Assembly: GCA_001508935.1 (NCBI GenBank)
Contig: LGFQ01000007.1
Location: 1-38,389 of the forward strand
Direction of reading: 5' to 3'
DNA: 38,389 nt
DNA from: Synergistales bacterium 54_24
GTDB lineage: Bacteria; Synergistota; Synergistia; Synergistales; Thermosynergistaceae
The notes beneath the pieces are model-generated. The model saw only the letters and a program-made list of their open reading frames with translations. It had not been told where the DNA came from and made no database searches. Below are positions 9,221-19,338 of this stretch, piece by piece; position 1 is the stretch's first letter, and each line of letters opens with the position of its first letter. The translations under genes and the position numbers were made by a program.

Positions 9221-9239
9221 TTTCTGTCATACTGAGCGC

Positions 9240-10442
9240 TCAATCATCAGCATAAAGCATAACTTGCGGCGGCTCTATCTTTACAACCCGCACATTTACA
9301 CCCTGGAGACGCACTTTTGGAGCTATCGATATCTGTTTGGAGACGATATTACTTACATCGACATAGACCTCGATCGGTAGTTCTTTTGGATTTAACCTCT
9401 CTACCGCAGAGGGTGGTCCTTCCAGGACGATATCTACCCGATCGGGATCCAGTCGCCACTTTGAATATACCCCCCTGCCTGCTATTTTAACAGGTATGTC
9501 GAAGAAGGTTCGGCTGACCGTGCGCTCTCGCAACTCGATCTTTACTTTCACCTGTCCCTCGCCCTGTAAAGATACCCCTTTCGGAATCTCCAGCGCTACA
9601 GTTCTCTCATCTGACTTACTCAAGCCTTCTACGGAAACGGGTGCAGTTTTTACGCTTACGATTCCGCTGAGCACATTGGGAGGACCCTCCAGGGTCACTC
9701 TTCCTGGAACGACGACGAGAGATTCCACGGTGAAATCGGGATCAGGCGCTCCACGCAATTGCACCTCTACGGGCACCTCTTTTCTGGGGAAACCCTTCTC
9801 TGCCGACACAGATACGTTTACCCATGACGGTTCTATGGTCAAACCTGAAGGGATTTCGTCTTGCGCTTTGAGCTCTACAGAGGCCCTCACGCTCTCTCCA
9901 GACGAAACTTTCTCCCACGGCAAGCGCACGACGGCGCCGGTCACCTTGGTGATCAGTTCCTCCCGACCTTTGACCACGACCTTGTCTGGAACTGTGTTGA
10001 CCGAATGAACAATATACCCTTCCGGTATATCCGCTATCTCTACCTCTACCGACATCACGCGTTCAATCATTCTGTGCAGTTCGAGTTCAATATAAGATGG
10101 CTTCACCGAAATGATGGAAAAACCCGGTGGAAGAGAAATTTTGACGGGCAATCGATGTCTTGAGGGACTTTTTAAACCTCTCAGATCGACCTCGCAGATG
10201 ACATCTCTGGCATTAAGAGAACTCAGGAGGGCAGGCGGTGCCGAGACCTGAACCTCTACCTCCTCCGTTTGGGCCGTAACCGATATTCCTTCCGGCAAGT
10301 TCCTGTATTCCACCGGCACGAAGAACGTTTTCTCCTCGTTACGATCGCCTGAGGCATACATCCACAAGAATATAGCGAGGGCCACGGACACGATTTTGAG
10401 GAACAAGGTCGACGACAGGAGATCATCAATCCTCCTTTTCAT
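9240..10442 (-). CDS. cdaR: YbbR-like domain protein (CdaR-type regulator of CdaA)
   Basis: N-terminal TM, several YbbR repeats (e.g. VPVEYRNLPEGISVTAQTEEVEVQVSAPPALLSSLNARDV), and position between cdaA and glmM. Confidence 0.88.
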   Translation of the reverse strand: MKRRIDDLLSSTLFLKIVSVALAIFLWMYASGDRNEEKTFFVPVEYRNLPEGISVTAQTEEVEVQVSAPPALLSSLNARDVICEVDLRGLKSPSRHRLPVKISLPPGFSIISVKPSYIELELHRMIERVMSVEVEIADIPEGYIVHSVNTVPDKVVVKGREELITKVTGAVVRLPWEKVSSGESVRASVELKAQDEIPSGLTIEPSWVNVSVSAEKGFPRKEVPVEVQLRGAPDPDFTVESLVVVPGRVTLEGPPNVLSGIVSVKTAPVSVEGLSKSDERTVALEIPKGVSLQGEGQVKVKIELRERTVSRTFFDIPVKIAGRGVYSKWRLDPDRVDIVLEGPPSAVERLNPKELPIEVYVDVSNIVSKQISIAPKVRLQGVNVRVVKIEPPQVMLYADD

Positions 10443-11274
10443 CGCTACCCTCCTCGCTACTGGGCCAGAGAGAGCCCATCTCCTCTTTCAACCGTTCCCA
10501 GAAACCTTCCGAACGCTCTTCTGCCCCAAAATAATGCACCAATAGTTGTCTGAGCTGTTTTTCTTTGAGGCCCCTCGAGAGATGTCCTCGTACGGCGAGT
10601 GCAATTTCCCCTCGCTCCTCCGACACGACCAAAGATACCGCATCGGAAATCTCCGTAACGCCGAGGGCAGCACGATGCCTCGTCCCAAACCATCTTGAGA
10701 GGTTCGTCTGCTCGGTCAGCGGCAGATAACAAGCCGCTGCTAAAACCTTCTCCTTATCTATGATAGTCGCACCATCGTGGAGTGGATTATTGGGCCAGAA
10801 TATAGAGACGATGAGCTCCTGGGAGATATCGGCATTGAGCCTGACAGCGGTGCGCCAAATATCACGCAGACCCACCTTGCGCTGCAGGACGAGGATGGCC
10901 CCGATTTTCTTCTCCTGAAGAAAGATAAGGGCGCGCACTACCTCGTCTGCCAAAATATTGGCTCTTTCCTTTGCGAGTCTGCTCCGCCATATCCTCCCCT
11001 GTCCTAACTCTGCCAGCATGCGGCGCAACTCGGGCTGAAACACTATGGGGATGGCTATCAATATGACGCTGAAGAGTCTTCCCAAAAGCCATGACAGGGC
11101 CTCCAGTTGCAAAGCCCTCGCACCCACAGAAAGCAACCCCAGTATAAAAAGCCCCTTCACAAGCTGCATAGCTCGCGTATCTACGAGCAAAAGCAACAAT
11201 TTATAAACGATAAAAGAAATTATAAATATATCTAAAAAATCCTGCCATCGCAGAAATCCGAACATTCTCTTCAA
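10426..11274 (-). CDS. cdaA: Diadenylate cyclase CdaA (DAC domain)
   Basis: N-terminal TMs, then LHDGATIIDKEKVLAAACYLPLTEQTNLSRWFGTRHRAALGVTEISDA (DGA and RHR motifs). Confidence 0.95.
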   Translation of the reverse strand: MKRMFGFLRWQDFLDIFIISFIVYKLLLLLVDTRAMQLVKGLFILGLLSVGARALQLEALSWLLGRLFSVILIAIPIVFQPELRRMLAELGQGRIWRSRLAKERANILADEVVRALIFLQEKKIGAILVLQRKVGLRDIWRTAVRLNADISQELIVSIFWPNNPLHDGATIIDKEKVLAAACYLPLTEQTNLSRWFGTRHRAALGVTEISDAVSLVVSEERGEIALAVRGHLSRGLKEKQLRQLLVHYFGAEERSEGFWERLKEEMGSLWPSSEEGSDEKED

Positions 11275-11290
11275 AACTCCTTGATATATA

Positions 11291-12358
11291 CTATTGCACT
11301 ATAACTTTTTCCACATACTGAGACGTAGCCGCTGCCAACATGCACCCATAGTCCATATAAAAAGAGAGGGCATCTCCCCACCGCACCGAAAAGGTCGCTT
11401 CCTCCACGTCGAGCAGAAGATGATCACTGGAAGCTCCTATCACGGAGATCCCTTTCCCGGTGGGAAAGAGACCTTCGGGGCGCACATCCTGACGTCCCGC
11501 AGCAATTATGGCTCTTTTCCTCACTCCACGATCAACCCACTTGGGAGCGTTGCCGAAGGCGTCGGCCCCAAGTTCGCCCTTAGGTGCGCTCGGTTTCGAG
11601 CGAACCTCTATAACCTGTGCCTCAAACATCATCGTATCCTGGCGTAGATAGGGAATTACTTGGCGATGCGTGACGTCTCTACCTAATAAAATAGCTTCGC
11701 CTATCCTGAGCTGATTCACATCTTCGGGCAGCTCTCCCTTCTCTAAGAGCCTGAGGGACGAAGTAGAACCGCCCGAGAAGAACTCGAGTTTATACCCCAA
11801 AAGCCCCTCAAGATCATGCCCCACCTGCACCAATTCCCCAATGTTATCGGGCGACGGAAGCACGCCGCCGTAGCATCCTACGTTTGTTCCCACGCCCAAA
11901 GGCGTGACCCATCGGCACCCCTTTAAGCTTTTCCCAATGCCTTCTACTTCGCAGGGCAAAATCCCTTCTCTCAGATCCCCCACATCGATCATTACGATCA
12001 CGCCGTGACTCTTCCTTTTCGCGACGCACGATCGCTCCAGCAGCTCTATTGCCTCCACGGTCGAAACGAGCGTCGCGGAGGCGAGATCGACAGCGCAATC
12101 GATCTCGCAAGCCATAGGAATGCGAAGCAGCATAAACGGCCCCTTCACCCCAGCCTCCCTCATTAGCTGGATGTTCTTTAGGCGACTGTCGGCAACCCAC
12201 TTGCAACCGGCTTCGAGCATAACTTGTGCTACGCTTGGATGACCGCATATTCCTTTTGTGACGCCGGCCACGCTTATTCCCCTGGCCTTGCATCGCGACA
12301 CCACGGCACCAGCATTTTCCCTTATCCTATCCAAATAGATCAAAAGTTTGGGATACAA
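11291..12358 (-). CDS. Alanine/ornithine racemase family PLP-dependent enzyme
   Basis: YLDRIRENAGAVVSRCKARGISVAGVTKGICGHPSVAQ; GTNVGCYGGVLPS; SGGSTSSLRLL; alanine racemase N-terminal-like barrel. Confidence 0.82.
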   Translation of the reverse strand: MYPKLLIYLDRIRENAGAVVSRCKARGISVAGVTKGICGHPSVAQVMLEAGCKWVADSRLKNIQLMREAGVKGPFMLLRIPMACEIDCAVDLASATLVSTVEAIELLERSCVAKRKSHGVIVMIDVGDLREGILPCEVEGIGKSLKGCRWVTPLGVGTNVGCYGGVLPSPDNIGELVQVGHDLEGLLGYKLEFFSGGSTSSLRLLEKGELPEDVNQLRIGEAILLGRDVTHRQVIPYLRQDTMMFEAQVIEVRSKPSAPKGELGADAFGNAPKWVDRGVRKRAIIAAGRQDVRPEGLFPTGKGISVIGASSDHLLLDVEEATFSVRWGDALSFYMDYGCMLAAATSQYVEKVIVQ

Positions 12359-12367
12359 AACTCACGC

Positions 12368-13210
12368 TCACCTTCCTCGCAGCTTGCGCAAGATGGCGAG
12401 ATTGCCCTCGTCTCCAATTCCACCCTTCGGAGTCTCCAAAAGGCAAGGAGTATCATTCCATCGCTCGTCGTTGAGTATAAACGAAAAGGCGTTAATGCCA
12501 AGCTTCCCCTCTCCTAAGTGGGCATGATGATCTCTCTTGCTGCCCTTCTCAAAAAAGCTGTCGTTTAAGTGCCAACAACCGACCTTTTGAACGCCAAAAA
12601 GGTGATCTATCTTCTCAACGAGGCGATTATACCCCTCTCGACTCCTCAATTCATATCCAGCAGAAAAGAGATGACATGTATCTAAGCAGATGCCGAGTCT
12701 TCTTGTGCCCTCCAAGGAAACCATAACCCAATGCAACTCTTCTAACGTGCTGCCGACGCTGTTCCCCTGTCCGGACATCGTCTCCAGCAATATACGAACC
12801 CGCAAGTCGTCGCTTTCTTCCAGAACGTACGAAAGCCCCTCTTTTAGCCTGTGCAAGCCCTTTTCTATACCGTCTCCCTTATGAGAACCTGGGTGAAGAA
12901 CTATGTCATCGATCCCCAAAAGGTCGCACCGTTTCACCTCTTCCAGCAAGGAGTCAACGCTCTTCTTCCATATGGCTCCCTCGGTCGAGAGGTTGATCAA
13001 ATACGAAGCGTGAGCTATGATTTTTTTAATGGAACTTCGCTGCCAGCATCTATAAAACTGCTCACATTGATTCATAGAAAGGGGAGAGGTGCGCCACTGA
13101 AGCTGATTCTTCGTAAAAATCTGGGCCGCCTCGCATCCCAATTTCTCTCCCCGCTCTATAGCCTTCCACAATCCCCCGGCAATGGAAAGATGCGCGCCTA
13201 TGAGGGCCAT
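12368..13210 (-). CDS. nfo: Deoxyribonuclease IV (AP endonuclease)
   Basis: IGAHLSIAGGLWKAIERGEKLGCEAAQIFTKNQLQW; LETMSGQGNSVGSTLEEL; GICLDTCHLFSAGYELR; HAHLGEGKLG. Confidence 0.95.
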   Translation of the reverse strand: MALIGAHLSIAGGLWKAIERGEKLGCEAAQIFTKNQLQWRTSPLSMNQCEQFYRCWQRSSIKKIIAHASYLINLSTEGAIWKKSVDSLLEEVKRCDLLGIDDIVLHPGSHKGDGIEKGLHRLKEGLSYVLEESDDLRVRILLETMSGQGNSVGSTLEELHWVMVSLEGTRRLGICLDTCHLFSAGYELRSREGYNRLVEKIDHLFGVQKVGCWHLNDSFFEKGSKRDHHAHLGEGKLGINAFSFILNDERWNDTPCLLETPKGGIGDEGNLAILRKLRGR

Positions 13211-13845
13211 TTACTGCATCCGTCTTCGCGCAAGCGTTTTGCGATGCGCCATAATATGCGAGCCGTAACTCCCCAAATCCGTATCCCCTTGGGGAGATCA
13301 TAAACTGGATAAGAAGTCTCAACACCGTTCCTGATGGCTCGCTCGATCTTGGGTTCGGCATCAAGGAGATCGATGTCTAAGAATATCACCTCATCCACCT
13401 CTTCAGGACTCGGGCGAAATTCATCGACGCCTTCTATCCATCCCAAGACAGGATAAACCGCGTAAGAACTGGCATAGGTATGTTCTACCGGCATAAGAGA
13501 TAAAGGAATGACGCAATGTCGAGGCAGCCCTATCTCCTCTTCGGCTTCGCGAAGAGCCGTGTCAACAGGAGAGAGATCTTCGTCTTCCACCCCGCCGCCA
13601 GGGAAAGAAATCTCGCCGCCGTGGACTCTGAGGTTATCTGGACGCTTAACCAAGATCACCCTTGTGCCGTCCGAACGGCTTGTAAAAGGGACAAGGACAG
13701 CGCTCCATTTAAAGGTGCTATCGCCGTTGAGGATGAGCTCATCCCACGACGGCACATGTTCAAGCGCAGGAAAAGCACTGCGCAATTTTTCAACATTCAA
13801 TCGATCTCGATGGCATGGTCCATCGACTTCTCGCGTCATTCTCAT
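13198..13845 (-). CDS. NUDIX hydrolase (CoA pyrophosphatase-like)
   Basis: GGEISFPGGGVEDEDLSPVDTALREAEEEIGL NUDIX box with SFPGG signature. Confidence 0.85.
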   Translation of the reverse strand: MRMTREVDGPCHRDRLNVEKLRSAFPALEHVPSWDELILNGDSTFKWSAVLVPFTSRSDGTRVILVKRPDNLRVHGGEISFPGGGVEDEDLSPVDTALREAEEEIGLPRHCVIPLSLMPVEHTYASSYAVYPVLGWIEGVDEFRPSPEEVDEVIFLDIDLLDAEPKIERAIRNGVETSYPVYDLPKGIRIWGVTARILWRIAKRLREDGCSKWPS

Positions 13846-13912
13846 ATTCTTACCCTCTCTGGCTAACTTTCGGTCAAGACCATCATTTGGATCGCCTTCG
13901 CGAGGCTGTTTT

Positions 13913-15664
13913 TTAGCACAATTTCACCTCGCCTTTATAGACGATGCCTCTGCAACCGTCCACAGTGACCACCATACCGTCTTTCAGTAAATTCGAAGCG
14001 CCCGTGGCCCCTACTACACAGGGAATGCCGAGCTCTAAGGCCGCCATGGCAGCATAACTGGCAAGGCCACCCTCTTCGGCAATTATCGCTGCAGCTTTTT
14101 CAAAAGCCGGCGTATAACTTTTGCCGCTTTCCTTGACAACTATGATATCGCCGGCGAACACCTTTTCTTTCGCCTCTTCGACCGTAGTCACGAGGCGGAC
14201 TGGGCCAGTGGCATTGCGCTTTATCAGGCTCATCCCCTTCAAGAGGATTCGACCTACGGTATGCACTTGGACCATGTTCGTAGTTCCTGGGATGCCCACC
14301 GGCACACCTGCGGTCACAACCACCATGTCTCCTTCTTCAATTAGGCCTTCGTCGAGGGCTGCCGAAAAAGAAGACTCGACGGCCTCGTCTACGCTTGAGC
14401 CGTCTTCCTTGTAAATGGGATAAACCCCCCACGCGAGGCTGAGCTCGCGCCAAGTGCGACTTGACGGGGTAATACCAATTACAGGACAAAGCGGGCGGTA
14501 CTTACTGACCATCCTGGCAGTGCTGCCGCTGCTGGTGAGAGATATAATGGCCTTCGCTTTCATCTTTTCGGCGATGGAGACGGAAGCGTGCGATACCGCA
14601 TCAGGCACCGTGGATGCCCTTATGGGAACAGTCGCCGGCCGCTGCCAAAGACGCATCTCTTGCTCGGCGCGAAGGACGATGGTGCTCATCGTTTTGACGG
14701 CCTCCACTGGATATTTACCGCTCGCCGTCTCGCCTGAAAGCATCACTGCATCGGCTCCATCGAGCACAGCGTTGGCAACATCACTGGCTTCAGCCCTCGT
14801 AGGGCGTGGGTTGCGGATCATGGAATCGAGCATTTGCGTCGCCACTATCACGGGTTTGCCTTCGGCGCGAGAGAGATCGATGATCCTCTTTTGGACTATA
14901 GGCACGTCTTCTGTGGGCATCTCAACCCCCAAGTCACCCCGCGCGACCATTACCCCATCTACGACCTGAACGATCTCTTCCAGGTTATTTACAGATTCCT
15001 TCGTCTCAATCTTGGCGATCACCTTCATAGACCCGCCTAATTCTTCCATGGTCTTCCTAACGTTCATGATATCGTCGCGGGTGCGCACAAAGGAAACTGC
15101 TACATAGTCCATGTTTCGCTCAAGTCCCCAGCGAATGTCCTCCCTGTCTTTAAGGGTCAGAGTCGGCACCGAGAGGTGAGCTCCAGGGACGTTAACCCCT
15201 TTCCTTTCTCCTAATTCTCCGCCCACGATGACGGCGCATACTACGTCATTTTTGCTGATTTCTGTGACTCTCAAATGTATAGAGCCGTCATCTATGAATA
15301 TCTCTTGCCCCGGTGAAATCTCCTTTGGGAGATTCCTGTAGCTGATGGATACCCTTTCGGCGTTGCCTGAGCATTCATCTGTAGTCAGAACGAAGGTTTG
15401 GCCACCTTCCAAAAATACAGGCCTGCCACCTTCGAGCTTGCCGGTCCTGATCTCGGGACCCTTGGTATCCAGCATTGTGGCAATGGGACGCCCCAATTCT
15501 TCTTCCACGAGCCTCACGAGGTCGAGGTTTGCTCCGTGGCTTTCATAATCTCCGTGGCTGAAGTTAAGGCGAGCTACACCCATGCCGGATTCCGCCAAGG
15601 AGCGAAGTACGCCATACTTCGAGGAGACAGGCCCTATCGTGCATACGATCTTAACCTTCCTCAT
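13913..15664 (-). CDS. pyk: Pyruvate kinase with C-terminal PEP-utilizing (swivelling) domain
   Basis: [52 protein letters not shown]-terminal [45 protein letters not shown]. Confidence 0.97.
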   Translation of the reverse strand: MRKVKIVCTIGPVSSKYGVLRSLAESGMGVARLNFSHGDYESHGANLDLVRLVEEELGRPIATMLDTKGPEIRTGKLEGGRPVFLEGGQTFVLTTDECSGNAERVSISYRNLPKEISPGQEIFIDDGSIHLRVTEISKNDVVCAVIVGGELGERKGVNVPGAHLSVPTLTLKDREDIRWGLERNMDYVAVSFVRTRDDIMNVRKTMEELGGSMKVIAKIETKESVNNLEEIVQVVDGVMVARGDLGVEMPTEDVPIVQKRIIDLSRAEGKPVIVATQMLDSMIRNPRPTRAEASDVANAVLDGADAVMLSGETASGKYPVEAVKTMSTIVLRAEQEMRLWQRPATVPIRASTVPDAVSHASVSIAEKMKAKAIISLTSSGSTARMVSKYRPLCPVIGITPSSRTWRELSLAWGVYPIYKEDGSSVDEAVESSFSAALDEGLIEEGDMVVVTAGVPVGIPGTTNMVQVHTVGRILLKGMSLIKRNATGPVRLVTTVEEAKEKVFAGDIIVVKESGKSYTPAFEKAAAIIAEEGGLASYAAMAALELGIPCVVGATGASNLLKDGMVVTVDGCRGIVYKGEVKLC

Positions 15665-15908
15665 GTCTCTTGCCTCCGCTTTCTACCCTGCCGTGTTTCG
15701 TGAGTATCTCAGCAGCACCCCTCACCTTGATGGCCGATGTGTGTTCGGTAAATTGACAGATCCAGACTTCTCCAGCATCGAGCTTCTCCGTGTGAGAAAA
15801 GCGCGTCTCTTCGCCCCGCGTAAGACCTATCACAGTCACTCCGTTTTCTAAGGCTTTTATCACAATATAATCGCTCAAAACGGAATAATTGGCCAACTCT
15901 TCCTTCAT
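15651..15908 (-). CDS. mtrB: trp RNA-binding attenuation protein (TRAP)
   Basis: [64 protein letters not shown]. Near-signature match to Bacillus TRAP, keeping residues equivalent to T25/T49/T52 (Trp pocket) and K37/K56/R58 (RNA contacts). Confidence 0.93.
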   Translation of the reverse strand: MKEELANYSVLSDYIVIKALENGVTVIGLTRGEETRFSHTEKLDAGEVWICQFTEHTSAIKVRGAAEILTKHGRVESGGKRHEEG

Positions 15909-15933
15909 CGTGTATCCCTCCAGATATACCCCT

Positions 15934-18900
15934 TCACACTACTTCTATGGCGTCATTTGCAAACTCATTTAGCCTTTCGAAGAGTGAAGGAGCCGGATCA
16001 ACGCGGATTTCCTTCAGTTGCATCAAGACGTTGAGCGACTCTTTGCTCAACTCCAATAATACTGGCGCCTTGCCAGGATGTCTCTTCAACTCGCGATATA
16101 AGTCCCTGACCAACGGCTCCTGGCACCGCTCCAAGTTTACGCGCAACTTCACCAGCGGGGTGAGCTCTCTCTCGGCCTTTTCCAATGGGAGGACGTCCTC
16201 AGCTATCATGGAGAGTTCCGATCGCTCTCTGGGCTTTCCCACCGCTATTACCACCCTTCCGGCTGAAGCTATTTCCTTAACTTGCTGCCACAAGCGAGGG
16301 AAACATACGACCTCGGCCTTCACCTCCCCATCCTCAATCTCCAAGATTCCCATCGGGTCTCCTTTCTTGGTGTAGCGCTCCCTTGCGCTGACAATCACTC
16401 CTCCCACCGTGGCCATGACCTCACCAGATCTCCAGTAAGGAAGATCCGCCAAATCGCATGTGGTGTATGGCCTTACACGGCTTTCGTATCCCTCAAAGGG
16501 ATGTCCCGAGATATAAAGGCCGAGGGCTGACTTCTCGAACTCCAACCTCTCGTAAAACCCGAAGTCCTCCACCTCGGGAAGCTTAGGCTCCTCGGCCTCC
16601 TCGACGAGGGCGAGGAGCGATTGCTGGCCACCTTCAAGGCCACGTCGCGAAGCAGATTCCAAAAAGCTGGGCAGGGCTTCGAGCATGGCGCGCCTGTTTT
16701 TGTGAAGGGAATCAAAAGCCCCGGCCTTTATGAGGTTTTCGATGACGGCCTTGTTGACCGTCCTAAGGTCTACTTTTGTCATGAAATCCCAAAGGGACGT
16801 GAATGTCCCTTTCCCTTCGCGCGCTCGGATAATGGCCTGGACTGCGGCTGACCCGACCTTAGCTACAGCGTTGAGGCCAAAGCGAATTACGTCGCCGACA
16901 ACAGTGAATGAGGCGCCTGACTCGTTCACATCCGGAGGGAGGACGTCGACGCCTGCATTGCGAACGTCTCGAACGTAACGCCCCAGCTTATCCATGCGAG
17001 AACCTATATGACTTGATAGGAAGGCAGCCAGGAATTCGGCTCTATAATTGGCCTTTAGATAAGCTGTTTGATAGCTGATCAAAGCATATGCAGCACTGTG
17101 GGATTTGTTGAAACCGTAACCGGCGAAGACCTCTATAATGTCAAATAACTCTTCGGCTTTTTTACGATCGATCCCACGCCCTACGCATCCGCTCACAAAA
17201 CGCTCTCGTTGCATCTCCATCTCGCTCGCCTTTTTCTTGCCCATGGCACGCCGCAATATGTCCGCTTCGCCCAGAGAAAAGCCTGCCGCTCTGGCGGCTA
17301 TCTCCATGACCTGCTCTTGATACAGTATAACGCCATAAGTTTCCCTCAATACTTCTTCAAGTTCTGGAAGCGGATATTCCACCGGTGTTCTGCCGTGCTT
17401 GCGTTCTACATATTGATCTACCATGCCACTGCCCAAGGGGCCAGGACGATACAGCGCAAGGACGGCTACGAGGTCTTCAAAGCAATCAGGGTGCAGCTTC
17501 TTCAAAAGTTGCACCATGCCGCTCGATTCCAACTGAAAGACGCCCATCGTGTCCCCCTCCTGGAGCAGCTCGTAAGTAGCCGCATCGTCCAAAGGGAGAT
17601 CGTCCAAAGACGGAACTTCTTTTCCGTTGGCTGCGATGTTGGCCAAGGTGTCCTCGATCATAGAGAGCGTACGAAGGCCCAAAAAGTCCATTTTGACCAA
17701 GCCAAGCCTCTCGATTGGCTCCATCGAAAACTGCGTCACGAGCTGATTATCGCCTATACGCTTTATGGGGACGATCTCTACCAGCGGTTCTGGGGAGATG
17801 ACCACTCCCGCAGCATGCTGAGAGCAGTGCCTGGCGAGCCCTTCAATATGGCTGGCTATATCGAGCAGCCTCTTTACCTCGGGTCGCTCTTCGTAAAGCT
17901 TCTTGAGATCTGCCGATAACTCCATGGCGTTGGCGATGTCGTGGGCGTGCATGGGGATCAGCTTGGCGACCCGGTCTACCTCGCCATAAGACATGTTCAG
18001 AGCTCTGCCCACATCGCGCACGGCCGCCCTGCTTTTCATGCGATCGAAGGTGATTATCTGGGCTACCTTATCTCGGCCATATTTTTCCACTACATAATTT
18101 ATAACTTCATCGCGCCTCTTGTCGGATATGTCGGTATCGATATCGGGCAGCGTTACCCGTTCGGGGTTCAAGAAGCGCTCAAAAAGCAGATTGTAACGCA
18201 GCGGATCCAGCTCGGTTATGCGCAAGGCATACGCGACAAGAGACCCGGCCGCAGAACCTCGGCCAGGCCCTACTGGAATGCCTCTCTCCTTCGCAGCGCC
18301 TATGAACTCCGCCACGATCAGGAAGTAACCAGCAAAGCCCATGCGTTTTATCACCGAGAGCTCATATTCGAGGCGGTCGATATAATGCTTTGGAACAGGG
18401 TTGCCCTTAAAGCGGGCTGCCAATCCCTGGCGGGCTGCCATTTCCAGCGCCTCTTCCACCGTTTGCCCGTTTGGTAGGTTGACCTTGGGCAGGCGATATT
18501 TGCCGAACTCGAACGCCACGTGACATCGTTCCTGTATTTCCAATGTATTATTCAAAGCCTCAGGTACTTCGCTTCCTAATAAATTCCACATCTCTTCGGG
18601 TGAGCGCAAGTAGAAGTCCTTGCATCCGAACTTGTACCTGTTGGGATCACCAATAGTGTTGTTGGTCTGGACGCAAAGGAGCACCTCATGCCAGTCTGCA
18701 TCCTCTGCCCTGAGATAGTGTGCATCGTTGGTGGCGATGAGGGGTATGCCTATGCTGCGGGACATCTCTATCAGGGCTGTGTTGGCAACGGTCTGTTCAG
18801 GCATGGAGTTAGGCATGATCTCGAGGAAGAAATTGCCCTTCCCCAATATTTCGTTATAGAGTGCCGCCTTTTCTGTGGCTTCTTTTTTCTTCCCCTCCAG

Positions 18901-19338
18901 GATCAGAGAGGGAACCTCGCCAGCGATACAGGCCGAAGAACCGATCAGTCCCTTGGCATAGCGGGAGAGGAGCTCGTAATCTATGCGCGGTTTATAATAA
19001 AAACCCTCGGTATTGGCTATGGAGACCAACTTCACCAGGTTGCGATATCCCTCTTGATTCTCCGCCAGCAAAAGGAGGTGGTAGTTGCGCTCCTTCCCTT
19101 CTCTGCGCGTATGGCCCTGGGGTTCGACATACACCTCGCATCCTATTATTGGCTTTAAACCCAACGCCGTGCAGCGCTCGTAAAACTCCACCGCTCCAAA
19201 GAGCACGCCGTGATCCGTGAGGGCAACCGCCGGCGATCCCCAATCTGCCACCTGGCGTGCTAGTTCGTCTAATCTTATGGCGCCATCGAGCAAGCTATAT
19301 TCCGAGTGAACGTGGAGGTGAACAAAGGGTTTATTCAA
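15934..19338 (-). CDS. dnaE: DNA polymerase III subunit alpha
   Basis: PHP domain [84 protein letters not shown]. Confidence 0.98.
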   Translation of the reverse strand: MNKPFVHLHVHSEYSLLDGAIRLDELARQVADWGSPAVALTDHGVLFGAVEFYERCTALGLKPIIGCEVYVEPQGHTRREGKERNYHLLLLAENQEGYRNLVKLVSIANTEGFYYKPRIDYELLSRYAKGLIGSSACIAGEVPSLILEGKKKEATEKAALYNEILGKGNFFLEIMPNSMPEQTVANTALIEMSRSIGIPLIATNDAHYLRAEDADWHEVLLCVQTNNTIGDPNRYKFGCKDFYLRSPEEMWNLLGSEVPEALNNTLEIQERCHVAFEFGKYRLPKVNLPNGQTVEEALEMAARQGLAARFKGNPVPKHYIDRLEYELSVIKRMGFAGYFLIVAEFIGAAKERGIPVGPGRGSAAGSLVAYALRITELDPLRYNLLFERFLNPERVTLPDIDTDISDKRRDEVINYVVEKYGRDKVAQIITFDRMKSRAAVRDVGRALNMSYGEVDRVAKLIPMHAHDIANAMELSADLKKLYEERPEVKRLLDIASHIEGLARHCSQHAAGVVISPEPLVEIVPIKRIGDNQLVTQFSMEPIERLGLVKMDFLGLRTLSMIEDTLANIAANGKEVPSLDDLPLDDAATYELLQEGDTMGVFQLESSGMVQLLKKLHPDCFEDLVAVLALYRPGPLGSGMVDQYVERKHGRTPVEYPLPELEEVLRETYGVILYQEQVMEIAARAAGFSLGEADILRRAMGKKKASEMEMQRERFVSGCVGRGIDRKKAEELFDIIEVFAGYGFNKSHSAAYALISYQTAYLKANYRAEFLAAFLSSHIGSRMDKLGRYVRDVRNAGVDVLPPDVNESGASFTVVGDVIRFGLNAVAKVGSAAVQAIIRAREGKGTFTSLWDFMTKVDLRTVNKAVIENLIKAGAFDSLHKNRRAMLEALPSFLESASRRGLEGGQQSLLALVEEAEEPKLPEVEDFGFYERLEFEKSALGLYISGHPFEGYESRVRPYTTCDLADLPYWRSGEVMATVGGVIVSARERYTKKGDPMGILEIEDGEVKAEVVCFPRLWQQVKEIASAGRVVIAVGKPRERSELSMIAEDVLPLEKAERELTPLVKLRVNLERCQEPLVRDLYRELKRHPGKAPVLLELSKESLNVLMQLKEIRVDPAPSLFERLNEFANDAIEVV

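Noticed and set aside
13880-13915. GCCT-cgcga-AGGC hairpin after pyk as terminator
   Set aside because: Stem too short and no U-tract in the pyk direction.
17209-17919. 236-aa plus-strand ORF inside dnaE
   Set aside because: Antisense to a strongly conserved dnaE region, no recognisable protein features; an open frame caused by codon bias.
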